A DNA stretch of 64,000 nucleotides from Pleodorina starrii (lineage: Eukaryota > Chlorophyta > Chlorophyceae > Chlamydomonadales > Volvocaceae). The stretch is taken from the NCBI GenBank assembly GCA_030267565.1, contig BRXU01000026.1:1-64000 (forward strand), read 5' to 3'. A program made the translations under genes and the position numbers. The notes under the pieces were generated by a model. That model ran no database searches, had not been told where the DNA came from, and saw nothing but the letters and a program-made list of their open reading frames with translations. This document shows, piece by piece, positions 10,088 through 21,192 of this stretch (its first letter is position 1; every line of letters starts with the position of its first letter).

Positions 10088-13000
10088 CTCAGAACACCTT
10101 TGGAGGGCCCGGAATGCCTTCAGAAGGCCCGGAAGGCCCTCGGGGGGCCCGGTAGACCTTCAGAGGGCCCGTGAGGCCTTCAAAGGGCCCGGAATACCGT
10201 CGGAGGGACCGGAAGGCAATTGGGGAGCCCGGAAGGCTCTCTGTGGGCTGGAAGCCTTTGAAAGGCCTGGAAGGCGATCGGAGGGCCCTAAAGGCCGTTT
10301 TAGAGCCCCAGAACACCTTTGGAGGGCCGACAAGGCCTTCAAAGGGCCCGGAATACCGTCGGGAGTACCGGAAGGCGATTGGGGAGCCCGGATGGCTCTG
10401 TGGGCTGGAAGCCTTTGGAAGGCCTGGAAGCCGATCAGAGGGCCCGGAAGGCCCTCGGGGGGCCCGGTAGACCTTCAGAGGGCCCGTGAGGCCTTCAAAG
10501 GGCCCGGAATACAGTCGGAGGGACCGGAAGGAAATTGGGGAGCCCGGAACGCTCTCTGTGGGCTGGAAGCCTTTGGAAGGCCTGGAAGGCGATCAGAGGG
10601 CCCTGAAGACCGTTTTAGAGCCCCAGAACGCCTTTGGAGGGTCCGGAAGGCCTTCAAAGGGCCCGAAATACCGTCGGGAGGACCGGAAGGCAATTGGGGA
10701 GCCCGGAAGGCTCTCTGTGGGCTGGAAGCCTTTGGAAGGCCTGGAAGGCGATCGGAGGGCCCTGAAGGCCGTTTTAGAGCCCCAGAACGCCTTTGGAGGG
10801 TCCGGAAGGCCTTCAATGGGCCCGAAATACCGTCGGGAGGACCGGAAGGCAATTGGGGAGCCCGGAAGGCTCTCTGTGGGCTGGAAGCCTTTGAAAGGCC
10901 TGGAAGGCGATCGGAGGGCCCTAAAGGCCGTTTTAGAGCCCCAGAACACCTTTGGAGGGCCGACAAGGCCTTCAAAGGGCCCGGAATACCGTCGGGAGTA
11001 CCGGAAGGCGATTGGGGAGCCCGGATGGCTCTGTGGGCTGGAAGCCTTTGGAAGGCCTGGAAGCCGATCAGAGGGCCCGGAAGGCCCTCGGGGGGCCCGG
11101 TAGACCTTCAGAGGGCCCGTGAGGCCTTCAAAGGGCCCGGAATACAGTCGGAGGGACCGGAAGGAAATTGGGGAGCCCGGAACGCTCTCTGTGGGCTGGA
11201 AGCCTTTGGAAGGCCTGGAAGGCGATCAGAGGGCCCTGAAGACCGTTTTAGAGCCCCAGAACGCCTTTGGAGGGTCCGGAAGGCCTTCAAAGGGCCCGAA
11301 ATACCGTCGGGAGGACCGGAAGGCAATTGGGGAGCCCGGAAGGCTCTCTGTGGGCTGGAAGCCTTTGGAAGGCCTGGAAGGCGATCGGAGGGCCCTGAAG
11401 GCCGTTTTAGAGCCCCAGAACGCCTTTGGAGGGTCCGGAAGGCCTTCAATGGGCCCGAAATACCGTCGGGAGGACCGGAAGGCAATTGGGGAGCCCGGAA
11501 GGCTCTCTGTGGGCTGGAAGCCTTTGGAAGGCCTGGAAGGCGATCGGAGGGCCCGGAAGGCCGTCTGAGAGGCTCAGAACACCTTTGGAGGGCCCGGAAT
11601 GCCTTCAGAAGGCCCGGAAGGCCCTCGGGGGGCCCGGTAGACCTTCAGAGGGCCCGTGAGGCCTTCAAAGGGCCCGGAATACCGTCGGAGGGGCCGGAAG
11701 GCAATTGGGGAGCCCGGAAGGCTCTCTGTGGGCTGGAAGCCTTTGAAAGGCCTGGAAGGCGATCGGAGGGCCCTAAAGGCCGTTTTAGAGCCCCAGAACA
11801 CCTTTGGAGGGCCGACAAGGCCTTCAAAGGGCCCGGAATACCGTCGGGAGTACCGGAAGGCGATTGGGGAGCCCGGATGGCTCTGTGGGCTGGAAGCCTT
11901 TGGAAGGCCTGGAAGGCGATCAGAGGGCCCGGAAGGCCCTCGGGGGGCCCGGTAGACCTTCAGAGGGCCCGTGAGGCCTTCAAAGGGCCCGAAATACCGT
12001 CGGAGGGACCGGAAGGAAATTGGGGAGCCCGGAACGCTCTCTGTGGGCTGGAAGCCTTTGGAAGGCCTGGAAGGCGATCCAAGAAGACAAGAGGGCCCTG
12101 AAGGCCGTTTTAGAGCCCCAGAACGCCTTTGGAGGGCCGACAAGGCCTTCAAAGGGCCCGGAATACCGTCGGGAGTACCGAAAGGCGATTGGGGAGCCCG
12201 GATGGCTCTGTGGGCTGGAAGCCTTTGGAAGGCCTGGAAGGCGATCAGAGGGCCCGGAAGACCCTCGGGGGGCCCGGTAGACCTTCAGAGGGCCCATGAG
12301 GCCTTCAAAGGGCCCGGAATACAGTCGGAGGGACCGGAAGGAAATTGGGGAGCCCGGAAGGCTCTCTGTGGGCTGGAAGCCTTTGGAAGGCCTGGAAGGC
12401 GATCAGAGGGCCCTGAAGGCCGTTTTAGAGCCCCAGAACGCCTTTGGAGGGTCCGGAAGGCCTTCAATGGGCCCGAAATACCGTCGGGAGGACCGGAAGG
12501 CAATTGGGGAGCCCGGAAGGCTCTCTGTGGGCTGGAAGCCTTTGGAAGGCCTGGAAGGCGATCGGAGGGCCCGGAAGGCCGTCTGAGAGGCTCAGAACAC
12601 CTTTGGAGGGCCCGGAATGCCTTCAGAAGGCCCGGAAGGCCCTCGGGGGGCCCGGTAGACCTTCAGAGGGCCCGTGAGGCCTTCAAAGGGCCCGGAATAC
12701 CGTCGGAGGGACCGGAAGGCAATTGGGGAGCCCGGAAGGCTCTCTGTGGGCTGGAAGCCTTTGGAAGGCCTGGAAGGCGATCGGAGGGCCCGGAAGGCCG
12801 TCTGAGAGGCTCAGAACACCTTTGGAGGGCCCGGAATGCCTTCAGAAGGCCCGGAAGGCCCTCGGGGGGCCCGGTAGACCTTCAGAGGGCCCGTGAGGCC
12901 TTCAAAGGGCCCGGAATACCGTCGGAGGGACCGGAAGGCAATTGGGGAGCCCGGAAGGCTCTCTGTGGGCTGGAAGCCTTTGAAAGGCCTGGAAGGCGAT

Positions 13001-13163
13001 CGGAGGGCCCTAAAGGCCGTTTTAGAGCCCCAGAACACCTTTGGAGGGCCGACAAGGCCTTCAAAGGGCCCGGAATACCGTCGGGAGTACCGGAAGGCGA
13101 TTGGGGAGCCCGGATGGCTCTGTGGGCTGGAAGCCTTTGGAAGGCCTGGAAGGCGATCAGAGG
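10088..13163. repeat. 159-bp satellite array, left block
   Basis: About 19 monomers occur here. Period 159 bp (53 codons) follows from repeated landmarks such as GGGGAGCCCGGAAGGCTCTC. Each monomer is made of about eight 20-bp subunits of the type GGCCCGGAAGGCCTTCAGAG. Variant monomers recur in a fixed order, giving a higher-order unit of about 633 bp (compare 10475-11107 with 11108 onward). A variant with an 11-bp insert (CAAGAAGACAA near 12078) also occurs in the right block. Because 159 is divisible by 3, long open frames run through both strands; I do not consider them genes. Confidence 0.95.
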
Positions 13164-13170
13164 TGACCCC

Positions 13171-16043
13171 GCCAGCAAGGGGAAGGGGATGGTGCTGGGT
13201 ACCCACGCGCCGGTGGTGGGGCCCAACGCCGCAACTGGTGCGAGTTTCCCGACTCCCGGTGATGAACCCCCACGCCACCTGGGAATCCCTCTCACTCTGG
13301 ACCCGGTGGAGGCCGCGCGGCTCTGCTACACCAGCAGAATTCAGCGGGTTCAGCGTCTCGGCCATGTGTGGCGGCGACACGGCCTCAGCCTCGTGGGCAG
13401 GGTGCATGTGGCCAAACAGGTGCTGGGAAACACCCTGGCATACCACCTCTCCATCATCCGCCCCACCCCACCCCAGCTGGCGGCACTCCGCAAGCATATC
13501 GACGGCTTTGTGGCCTGGTCGCTCCTGGAGGAAGACGCGTCCCTGGTGTGCCACGGACGGGCCCTGCTGAAGCCTGGCCCGGAGATCGCCTGCCAGGATC
13601 ACGACTGTGGCGGTGTCGGCCATCTCGACCTCGACGCATTCATGGTCGCCCTGCATGCGAAGCCCCTCGCCCAGCTCGCTCAGCCCGGCCAGCAGCCATG
13701 GAAGCAGATCATGCGGGGTCTGCTCGACGAGTACAGGCCGGATGGGACCACTGGGTGGGGCTGGGTGTATGGCACGGTGGAACCGCCCCCCAGCCTGCCT
13801 ACGTTCATTGCCAGCCTGGTGCAGTCCTACCGCTCCTCGCTCCCGACCCGGCTGGCCTACCCAGAGACCACGGACGCGCGTGCCATCCTGCATGAGCCCC
13901 TGTTCTTCAATGCAGCCCTGCGTGACCCCGCCACCGACCAGCCCTTCACCCCGCCGGCTGGGACCGCCCACCTGGGACCCCGCACCCTGGCCGAGCTCCG
14001 TGCAGCGTCGCCCATGACCCAGCACGAACCCCTCATGCAGGCGGTCCTTGGGGCCATCCCAGCCGACTGGCGGAGACTGCTGCCAGCCGGCCCCCTGGAC
14101 CCCGAACTGCCGCCGGCACCCGACTGGCTCCTGTCGCCCGATGGCAGCCGGGTCAGCAGCCCTACGGGAGTCTTGTGGGCCGTCCTGCCCAACGGCCGCT
14201 TGGTGCCCCCAGACAGCGAGCTGGCCGGAGCAGCAGGGGACGCCGACTGGCCTGCAGCCTGCGTGCTGCCGGGCCGCAAGCCACGCCGACACTGGACCTT
14301 GGAGGACCATCAGCGATACGGCGAGGCGCCCCCGGCCCAACGCGCCTCCTCATGGCCAGTGGAATACCAGCTGCTGGGGCTTTGGGACTCGGTCCAGTGC
14401 TACCCCCTCAGCCACGGCCACGGCACGCTGCCCCTCATCCACTACACAGTGAGTGAGGTGCGCCACCGCCTCACCGCCCGCGGTCACAGCTGGGGCCGGG
14501 ACCAGGACACGGAGCCCCTCATGCCCGCGGCGTGGCCCGAGCAGCCACACAGCCAGCTACAGCAACTGGAGGCCCGCTGGCACCAACACTGGCTGGCTCA
14601 GCAAGCGCCCAGCCGCAGCCGGTGGTTTGCCATGAACCCCACGCCCAGCCCCGGCTGGATGCGGCCCCGCTCCTCCCCCCCATCACTGCCCTCGGCCGCT
14701 GCAAGCCCGGTCAGCCAGCCTAGCAGCCGCCATGCGGCACCGCACCAGCAGGACCCCGGTGCTGCCGCCGGACCGTCGGCACCCGCCGGGCCGGCCCCGG
14801 AGGCAGACCCGGCAGCTGATGGCCCGGCTGGCATGTCTCCCCTCGACCGCCGGCGGGCCTGGCAGCGGCTGTGGGACTGCCCCGCAAGCAACCGGGCCAA
14901 GGCGCTCACCTGGCGGCTGCACCATGGACGGCTCCCGTGCGGGGTGTACCTGGCCTCCAAAGGTCAGCCGCAGCGTGCCCACTGCTCTTTTTTTTTTAAT
15001 TCCGGAGGAACCCGGACTCGGGACATGGGACACATATGTTGTCTGGCGGCTCCACTGATGCTGCCACTTCTGCTGAGTAGCTAGCGTGCCAGGCTTCTGG
15101 GCGACTCCACGGGCCAGCTGGACGGTGCTGATGACTGTATGATGAGTCTTGTAAACCTCCGGACAGGACAAGGACAGGGGTGGGCACCCTCCTTTCTCAT
15201 CACACCCCGGGTGATGGTCACTGACGGGTTTCGATCCCGGGATCCCGGGGGGAATTGCAAGGTTTCCCTGTTGCCGGCCAATACACCATTGCCTACTTCT
15301 GTGGGACGCAGGTATGTTCCAATTGTCCTTAATGGGACTTGAAACCCGGGTCACCCGGGCCGTTTCTTTTTTCTGCTCCTAGCTGCTCGGTGGACGGCAA
15401 CCTGCATGTCGCCAGCCTGACCCACGTCTTCTTGGAGTGCGGGGCTTACACCGCAGCTCGGGTTTGGCTGGCAGAGCTGTGGGCGGCAGTCTCCGGGGCC
15501 GTGGACTTGCCTTTCAGACAGCCGGCTGTGCTGCTGGGAGACTGGCCTGGAGGGTGGCCGGCCTACCCCACCAGCCCTGGGCTGCAGCTGCTGTGGGCAG
15601 CCCTTCGAGCCACTTGGCTGTGGGCGGTCTGGGGCCACTACCACAGGGCGGAGCCTGATGACCATCCGTCGGCCACGGTGGTGGGCTGCGTCATTGGGGA
15701 GCTGCAGCGTCTCATGAGGGCACATTTCAGCATGGCGGCGCTCTCCGAGGACACTCTGGCGGGGCTGCCCCGGGGCCACATCACAGCACAGCTGAAGCCC
15801 GGCCGGCTGGATGCCTTCGAAGCCTCCTGGGCGCATGAAGGCGTCCTCTGCTCCGTGCAGCGGGTGGCTGGCAGCAGCCCGCGTCTACAGGTTCATCTGT
15901 CCCGAGTGGCCCCGGTCCCAGCACCACAGGCACCCGCCGGGGGCGCCCAGGCAGCACAGCAGGTCTCCCCATCCGGGTCAGCCATCAGCGCCCAGCCCAG
16001 CCAGGCAGCAGCTCAGCTGACAGGGCAGCCGGGGCCGTCGTGA
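13171..16043 (+). pseudogene. LINE ORF2 fragment (copy C)
   Basis: This is the C-terminal half of ORF2, without endonuclease and without the HADD core. It runs from just after the reverse transcriptase active site to the authentic stop. An unrelated 386-bp insertion falls between AHCS and the following zinc-region residues, bringing stops into frame. Apart from that the reading frame matches copy B closely. It cannot make active enzyme. Confidence 0.9.
14988..15373 (-). mobile_element. SINE-like non-autonomous retroelement inside LINE copy C
   Basis: The 386-bp insert is absent from the same place in copies B, H and I. On the minus strand it ends in GGAATT plus about 10 A's, then GAGCAGTGGG of the host ORF2. 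A sequence close to a pol III B box, GGATCGAAACC, lies near 15225-15240 (minus). A weak A-box-like TGGTGTATTGG lies about 50 nt before it. That suggests a degenerate tRNA-derived head, but I cannot fold a full tRNA. No coding potential is visible. The host joins exactly across the insert, so no target-site duplication is evident. The poly(A) junction is at the same base as that of the LINE stub in copy G (23422). It is either a SINE or another poly(A)-tailed RNA copy. Confidence 0.55.
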
Positions 16044-17490
16044 GCGGGGTGTTGGGAGTGGGGGATCTCGGTGTCTGAGGTCCTTAGGGTGCGAGGGGCC
16101 TCGAGGGTGGGGGGAGTGCGGTGCGGGTTGCCTAGGGAGGGGGGTGCGGTGCGGGGCTTGCTGTGGGTGGGGCCGGAGGGGGTCTTGGGGGTCGGGGGAG
16201 CTTAGGAGCAGGGTTGGTGTGGTGCAGGCTGCCGCGGGAGGCAGGTGCGGTTCGGAGGCTGCTGTCTTGAGGGGTCGCCCCCTGTGTGGGGTCTGTGGGT
16301 GTTTTGTCGCTGGCGCTCTCGTGCCTTGGTCTCTGACCCGGCGGTGCTGCCCCTGCGGCCTGGAGGGGGGGGTTCTTGGGAGTGGGGTGCGTGTGGCGCC
16401 GGGGGGTCTGGGGAGGGTTTCGGGGGGGGACTGGGGAGGGGCGGGGGGGCTTCGGTGCAGGGTTGGTGTGGTGCAGGCCGCCGTGGGAGGCAGGTGCGGT
16501 TCGGGGGTCGCCCCCAGGGTGGGGTCTGCGGGTGTCTTGTCGCCGGCGCGCTTGTGCCCTGGCTTCCAGCCAGGCAGTGTTGCCCCTGCTGCGCCCGTGG
16601 GGGTTCTTGGGAGCCGGGGGGACGTGGGAGTGAGGTTCCTGCGGTGCGGGGTGTCTTGGGAGGGAGGTGTGTCTTCGGGCCTGCTGTCTTGCGGGGACGC
16701 CCCCAGGGTGGGGTCGGTTGTTGTTTGTCTCCGGTGCGCTTGTGTGGCACCATCCCTGCGGCTTTTGTGGCTCTGGGAGACGGTTTCGGTGGTGCGGGGT
16801 TCTCTTCGGGCGTGCTGTGGGTTTTCTGTTTTCTCTGGTGCTCCCCGGTGGGGGTGGCTCGTTTTGCCCTGGTTCGCTGCGGCGGTTGCCCGGTTTTGTT
16901 TGTTGTTCCTGTTGCTGTCGCCCAGGGTGTAGGGTTCGCCCCTTGGCTGTTGCGGTTGTGCAGGTTGTGGTTGTGTTGTCGCTGTGGTCGCTGTTGGGGC
17001 CTTTGCCCATCCCTGGGGCTTGTCTCCGGTGACGGGCCCTGTTGTTGGTCCGTGGTGCTGGCCCGGGTGTTGGGCCGTGGTTTTGGCCCTGGTGTTGGGC
17101 CGTGGTGTTGGCTCTGGTTTTGGGCCCTGGTGTTGGGCCCTGGTGTTGGGCTGTGGGGTTGGCCCTGGTGTTGGGCCGTGGTGTTGGCCCTGGTGTTGGG
17201 CCCTGGGGTTTGGCCCTGGTGTTGGGCCCTGGTGTTGGTTTCAGTTCCCTCCTCGGTGTCTTGGAGGTAGGGGTGGCCGTGTGTGCCGCCCGTGCAGCAG
17301 TGGCTCCTGGCCCCTTGCTGCCCCCGTCCCTGTCCCTGTCCTGTCTGCGAGTTTAGGCGTTGCTTGGCTTTTTCTCTCTCCTTGGCTCCTTGCGGTGGTT
17401 TTTTGGGCTTCTTGCCAGGCTGTTGCGGCTTGCCGGTCTTGCTCGGCTTGCTGGGCTTCGCTTTCCCAGTCCTTGTAACGTCCCTCGCAG
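16044..17490 (+). other. LINE 3' UTR (copy C, representative)
   Basis: About 1.45 kb of very G-rich sense sequence lies between the ORF2 stop and the poly(A). It contains two to three diverged direct repeats of about 250 bp, each with GGTTGGTGTGGTGCAGG and GAGGCAGGTGCGGTTCGG (starts near 16205 and 16455). A minisatellite and a conserved terminal ~250 bp ending CTTGTAACGTCCCTCGCAG follow. The terminus is shared by every copy here, including the 89-bp and 18-bp stubs, and is presumably what the reverse transcriptase recognises. Confidence 0.85.
17040..17245 (+). repeat. LINE 3' UTR minisatellite (GGTGTTGGGCCCTGGTG type)
   Basis: A short-period (about 12-18 bp) repeat of GTTGGGCC, CCCTGGTG and CCGTGGTG elements forms part of the LINE 3' UTR. 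Equivalent blocks lie at about 775-975 (A), 1243-1450 (B), 21465-21670 (G), 32462-32670 (I), 37510-37715 (H) and 37980-38060 (J). Unit number differs slightly; G lacks a few bases relative to the others. Two poly(A) junctions (A into B, H into J) fall inside this minisatellite. Confidence 0.85.
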
Positions 17491-17507
17491 AAAAAAAAAA
17501 AAAAAAA

Positions 17508-19892
17508 GAGGGCCCGGAAGGCCCTCGGGGGGCCCGGTAGACCTTCAGAGGGCCCATGAGGCCTTCAAAGGGCCCGAAATACCGTCGGAGGGACCGGAAG
17601 GAAATTGGGGAGCCCGGAACGCTCTCTGTGGGCTGGAAGCCTTTGGAAGGCCTGGAAGGCGATCCAAGAAGACAAGAGGGCCCTGAAGGCCGTTTTAGAG
17701 CCCCAGAACGCCTTTGGAGGGCCGACAAGGCCTTCAAAGGGCCCGGAATACCATCGGGAGTACCGAAAGGCGATTGGGGAGCCCGGATGGCTCTGTGGGC
17801 TGGAAGCCTTTGGAAGGCCTGGAAGGCGATCAGAGGGCCCGGAAGACCCTCGGGGGCCCGGTAGACCTTCAGAGGGCCCATGAGGCCTTCAAAGGGCCCG
17901 GAATACAGTCGGAGGGACCGGAAGGAAATTGGGGAGCCCGGAAGGCTCTCTGTGGGCTGGAAGCCTTTGGAAGGCCTGGAAGGTGATCAGAGGGCCCTGA
18001 AGGCCGTTTTAGAGCCCCAGAACGCCTTTGGAGTGCCCGGATAGCCTTCAGAAGGCCCGGAATACCGTCGGGAGGACCGGAAGGCAATTGGGGAGCCCGG
18101 AAGGCTCTCTGTGGGCTGGAAGCCTTTGGAAGGCCTGGAAGGCGATCAGAGGGCCCTGAAGGCCGTTTTAGAGCCCCAGAACGCCTTTGGAGGGCCCGCA
18201 AGGCCTTCAGAAGGCCCGGCAGGCCCTCGGGGGGCCCGGTAGACCTTCAGAGGGCCCGTGAGGCCTTCAAAGGGCTCGGAATACCGTCGGAGGGACCGGA
18301 AGGCAATTGGGGAGCCCGGAAGGCTCTCTGTGGGCTGGAAGCCTTTGGAAGGCCTGGAAGGCGATCGGAGGGCCCGGAAGGCCGTCTGAGAGGCTCAGAA
18401 CACCTTTGGAGGGCCCGGAATGCCTTCAGAAGGCCCGGAAGGCCCTCGGGGGGCCCGGTAGACCTTCAGAGGGCCCGTGAGGCCTTCAAAGGGCCCGGAA
18501 TACCGTCGGAGGGACCGGAAGGCAATTGGGGAGCCCGGAAGGCTCTCTGTGGGCTGGAAGCCTTTGGAAGGCCTGGAAGGCGATCCAAGAAGACAAGAGG
18601 GCCCTGAAGGCCGTTTTAGAGCCCCAGAACGCCTTTGGAGGGCCGACAAGGCCTTCAAAGGGCCCGGAATACCGTCGGGAGTACCGAAAGGCGATTGGGG
18701 AGCCCGGATGGCTCTGTGGGCTGGAAGCCTTTGGAAGGCCTGGAAGGCGATCAGAGGGCCCGGAAGACCCTCGGGGGGCCCGGTAGACCTTCAGAGGGCC
18801 CATGAGGCCTTCAAAGGGCCCGGAATACAGTCGGAGGGACCGGAAGGAAATTGGGGAGCCCGGAAGGCTCTCTGTGGGCTGGAAGCCTTTGGAAGGCCTG
18901 GAAGGTGATCAGAGGGCCCTGAAGGCCGTTTTAGAGCCCCAGAACGCCTTTGGAGTGCCCGGATAGCCTTCAGAAGGCCCGGAATACCGTCGGGAGGACC
19001 GGAAGGCAATTGGGGAGCCCGGAAGGCTCTCTGTGGGCTGGAAGCCTTTGGAAGGCCTGGAAGGCGATCAGAGGGCCCTGAAGGCCGTTTTAGAGCCCCA
19101 GAACGCCTTTGGAGGGCCCGCAAGGCCTTCAGAAGGCCCGGCAGGCCCTCGGGGGGCCCGGTAGACCTTCAGAGGGCCCGTGAGGCCTTCAAAGGGCTCG
19201 GAATACCGTCGGAGGGACCGGAAGGCAATTGGGGAGCCCGGAAGGCTCTCTGTGGGCTGGAAGCCTTTGGAAGGCCTGGAAGGCGATCGGAGGGCCCGGA
19301 AGGCCGTCTGAGAGGCTCAGAACACCTTTGGAGGGCCCGGAATGCCTTCAGAAGGCAGGCCCGGAAGGCCCTCGGGGGGCCCGGTAGACCTTCAGAGGGC
19401 CCGTGAGGCCTTCAAAGGGCCCGGAATACAGTCGGAGGGACCGGAAGGAAATTGGGGAGCCCGGAACGCTCTCTGTGGGCTGGAAGCCTTTGGAAGGCCT
19501 GGAAGGCGATCGGAGGGCCCGGAAGGCCGTCTGAGAGGCTCAGAACACCTTTGGAGGGCCCGGAATGCCTTCAGAAGGCCCGGAAGGCCCTCGGGGGGCC
19601 CGGTAGACCTTCAGAGGGCCCGTGAGGCCTTCAAAGGGCCCGGAATACCGTCGGAGGGACCGGAAGGCAATTGGGGAGCCCGGAAGGCTCTCTGTGGGCT
19701 GGAAGCCTTTGAAAGGCCTGGAAGGCGATCGGAGGGCCCTAAAGGCCGTTTTAGAGCCCCAGAACACCTTTGGAGGGCCGACAAGGCCTTCAAAGGGCCC
19801 GGAATACCGTCGGGAGTACCGGAAGGCGATTGGGGAGCCCGGATGGCTCTGTGGGCTGGAAGCCTTTGGAAGGCCTGGAGGCCTTTGGAAGG
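17508..19892. repeat. 159-bp satellite array, right block
   Basis: This is the same satellite as 10088-13163, continued across the insertion of copy C. A near-identical tandem unit of about 922 bp is visible: the segment at 17869-18201 recurs at 18791-19123. The array ends against LINE copy F near 19892 in a run of GGAAGGCCTG-type subunits with shortened spacing, which suggests a rearranged edge. Confidence 0.93.
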
Positions 19893-21192
19893 CCTGCAGC
19901 AGGCCCGAACCCAAATCGCCCGCCACGACGGCCGCCCCTCCCGACGGGCGGCGCGTGGCGTGCAGCCATGAGGACCGACGGGACCGCGCCCACCTTCAAG
20001 CTCCTGACCGTAAACGTCAATGGGCTTGGGCGGGCGCGAGCCTCCAGGCTGCTCTGCTACCAGCAGCAGGTCGCAGGCAACCCGGATGTCACCTTCGTAC
20101 AGGAGGCGAAACTGGGCAGCAAAGCAGCACTGCAGTCAGTTTTACAACGAGGCAGCGGCCCGGGGGCCCCCTGGCGGGGCAAATGGGGTTACAGCCCGGG
20201 GACGGACCTCAGCTGTGGGGCAGCCATCCTGGTGCGGCCAGGGATCAGCCTGCCGGGCTGTGTGCAGCACCCGTACACCTCGGACACTGCCGGCCGGGTC
20301 TGCTGCTGGGACTGGGATGTCCTCCACCTTTGCCTACGCCTCCTCTGCATCTACGCCCCGTCGGTGGCCGCCAGCCGCCCAGAGTTCTTCCAAAGCCTGC
20401 AGCCATACCTCGAGACAGACCGCCACATTCTGCTTGGAGGGGACCTTAACTGCGTCCTGCATGCGGGTGACGAGGCCCAACCGTCTGCCCATCGGGCCGG
20501 CGGGAGGCCTGCACTGCAGGCCCTGGTCCACGGGGCCAATCTGGTCGACCCCTGGCTGTCTTCCGGCGTGGGGGGGGGCTTCACTCACCCGGCATCACCA
20601 ACTCGACCGCCGGTGGCACGCCTGGACCGCTGGCTCATTAGCCAACCTCTGCAGCAGTACGTGACAGCTGTTCGGGTGGTGCCAGGCGCCCCGGGGGATC
20701 ATCATGGGGTGCTCTTGGAGCTGGTGCTGCCAGGGCTCCCCACCCTCGGCCGCAGCAGCTGGGCGTTCCCCACGTACCTGCTGTACCACCCCAGCCTGCT
20801 GCCCCGCCTGCAGTCGGCAGTGGAGCTGGCAATCCAGGCCGTCCAGCAGCAAGACGCCGCTGCTGACCCACGTGAGGTGTGGGAATGTCTGAAAGGTCGC
20901 CTCCGCAGTGCAGCCGATCACCTCCACAGACAGCACCTGACGGACCAGGCCGCCAGCCTGAGGGCGGCCAAACATGCTGCGTGTGCAGCCCTGGCAGCCA
21001 TGCAGCATGCTATGCCCGGGCCCGACGCCGGCGCCTTGGCAGCACAGGCCTGCAGCCAGCTCACCACGGCAGTCAAACAGGCAGCCGGCTGTGCTGCTGG
21101 GAGACTGGCCGGGAGGGTGGCCGGCCTACCCCACCAGCCCTGGGCTGCAGCTGCTGTGGGCAGCCCTTCGAGCCACTTGGCTGTGGGCGGTC
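19893..21192 (+). mobile_element. LINE copy F, truncated at both ends, with internal deletion
   Basis: It starts in the last ~25 codons of ORF1 (LQQARTQIARHDG), crosses the ATGA overlap, and carries the ORF2 endonuclease. At about 21082 it jumps from AVKQAA to the C-terminal zinc region. The left and right partners share a CAG-type microhomology. At 21192/21193 it is cut by the poly(A) end of copy G (minus). I do not find the continuation of F on the other side of G, so the right part has been lost or moved. Confidence 0.85.
19968..21192 (+). pseudogene. LINE ORF2 with reverse transcriptase deleted (copy F)
   Basis: The ATG at 19968 overlaps the ORF1 stop as ATGA. The first ~370 residues match copy B, including TVNVNGL, QEAKL, GGDLNC and RLDR, so the endonuclease module looks complete. 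A deletion of about 3 kb then removes the whole reverse transcriptase. Frame is kept into a shifted reading of the C-terminal region and continues through G's 3' end. It could at most give an endonuclease-only protein. Confidence 0.8.

Larger units (their letters stand above)
13171..17507 (+). mobile_element. LINE copy C, 5'-truncated, inserted in the satellite
   Basis: The copy begins inside the reverse transcriptase region of ORF2 (ASKGKGMVLG) and continues through the ORF2 stop at 16043, the 3' UTR and poly(A) at 17491-17507. The satellite on the left ends GATCAGAGG (13163) and on the right resumes GAGGGCCCGG (17508), a target-site duplication of GAGG or AGAGG. Seven bases, TGACCCC (13164-13170), match neither side and are filler at the 5' junction. 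A SINE-like unit interrupts ORF2 at 14988-15373. Confidence 0.9.

Noticed and set aside
10392..12101. Long open frames through the satellite, up to 569 codons and fused to LINE ORF2 downstream
   Set aside because: The 159-bp period is divisible by three and stop-poor on both strands, so any stop-free frame persists. Overlapping frames exist on the other strand, and there is no start context or family match.
14988..15373. Functional tRNA inside the SINE-like unit
   Set aside because: Only box-like motifs are present. Acceptor and anticodon stems do not pair well by eye.
16144..17270. Open frames of 262-341 codons in LINE 3' UTRs on either strand, repeated in each copy
   Set aside because: They lie downstream of ORF2, are rich in Gly/Val/Cys/Trp or Pro/Arg as dictated by composition, appear equally on both strands and run past the poly(A) into foreign sequence.
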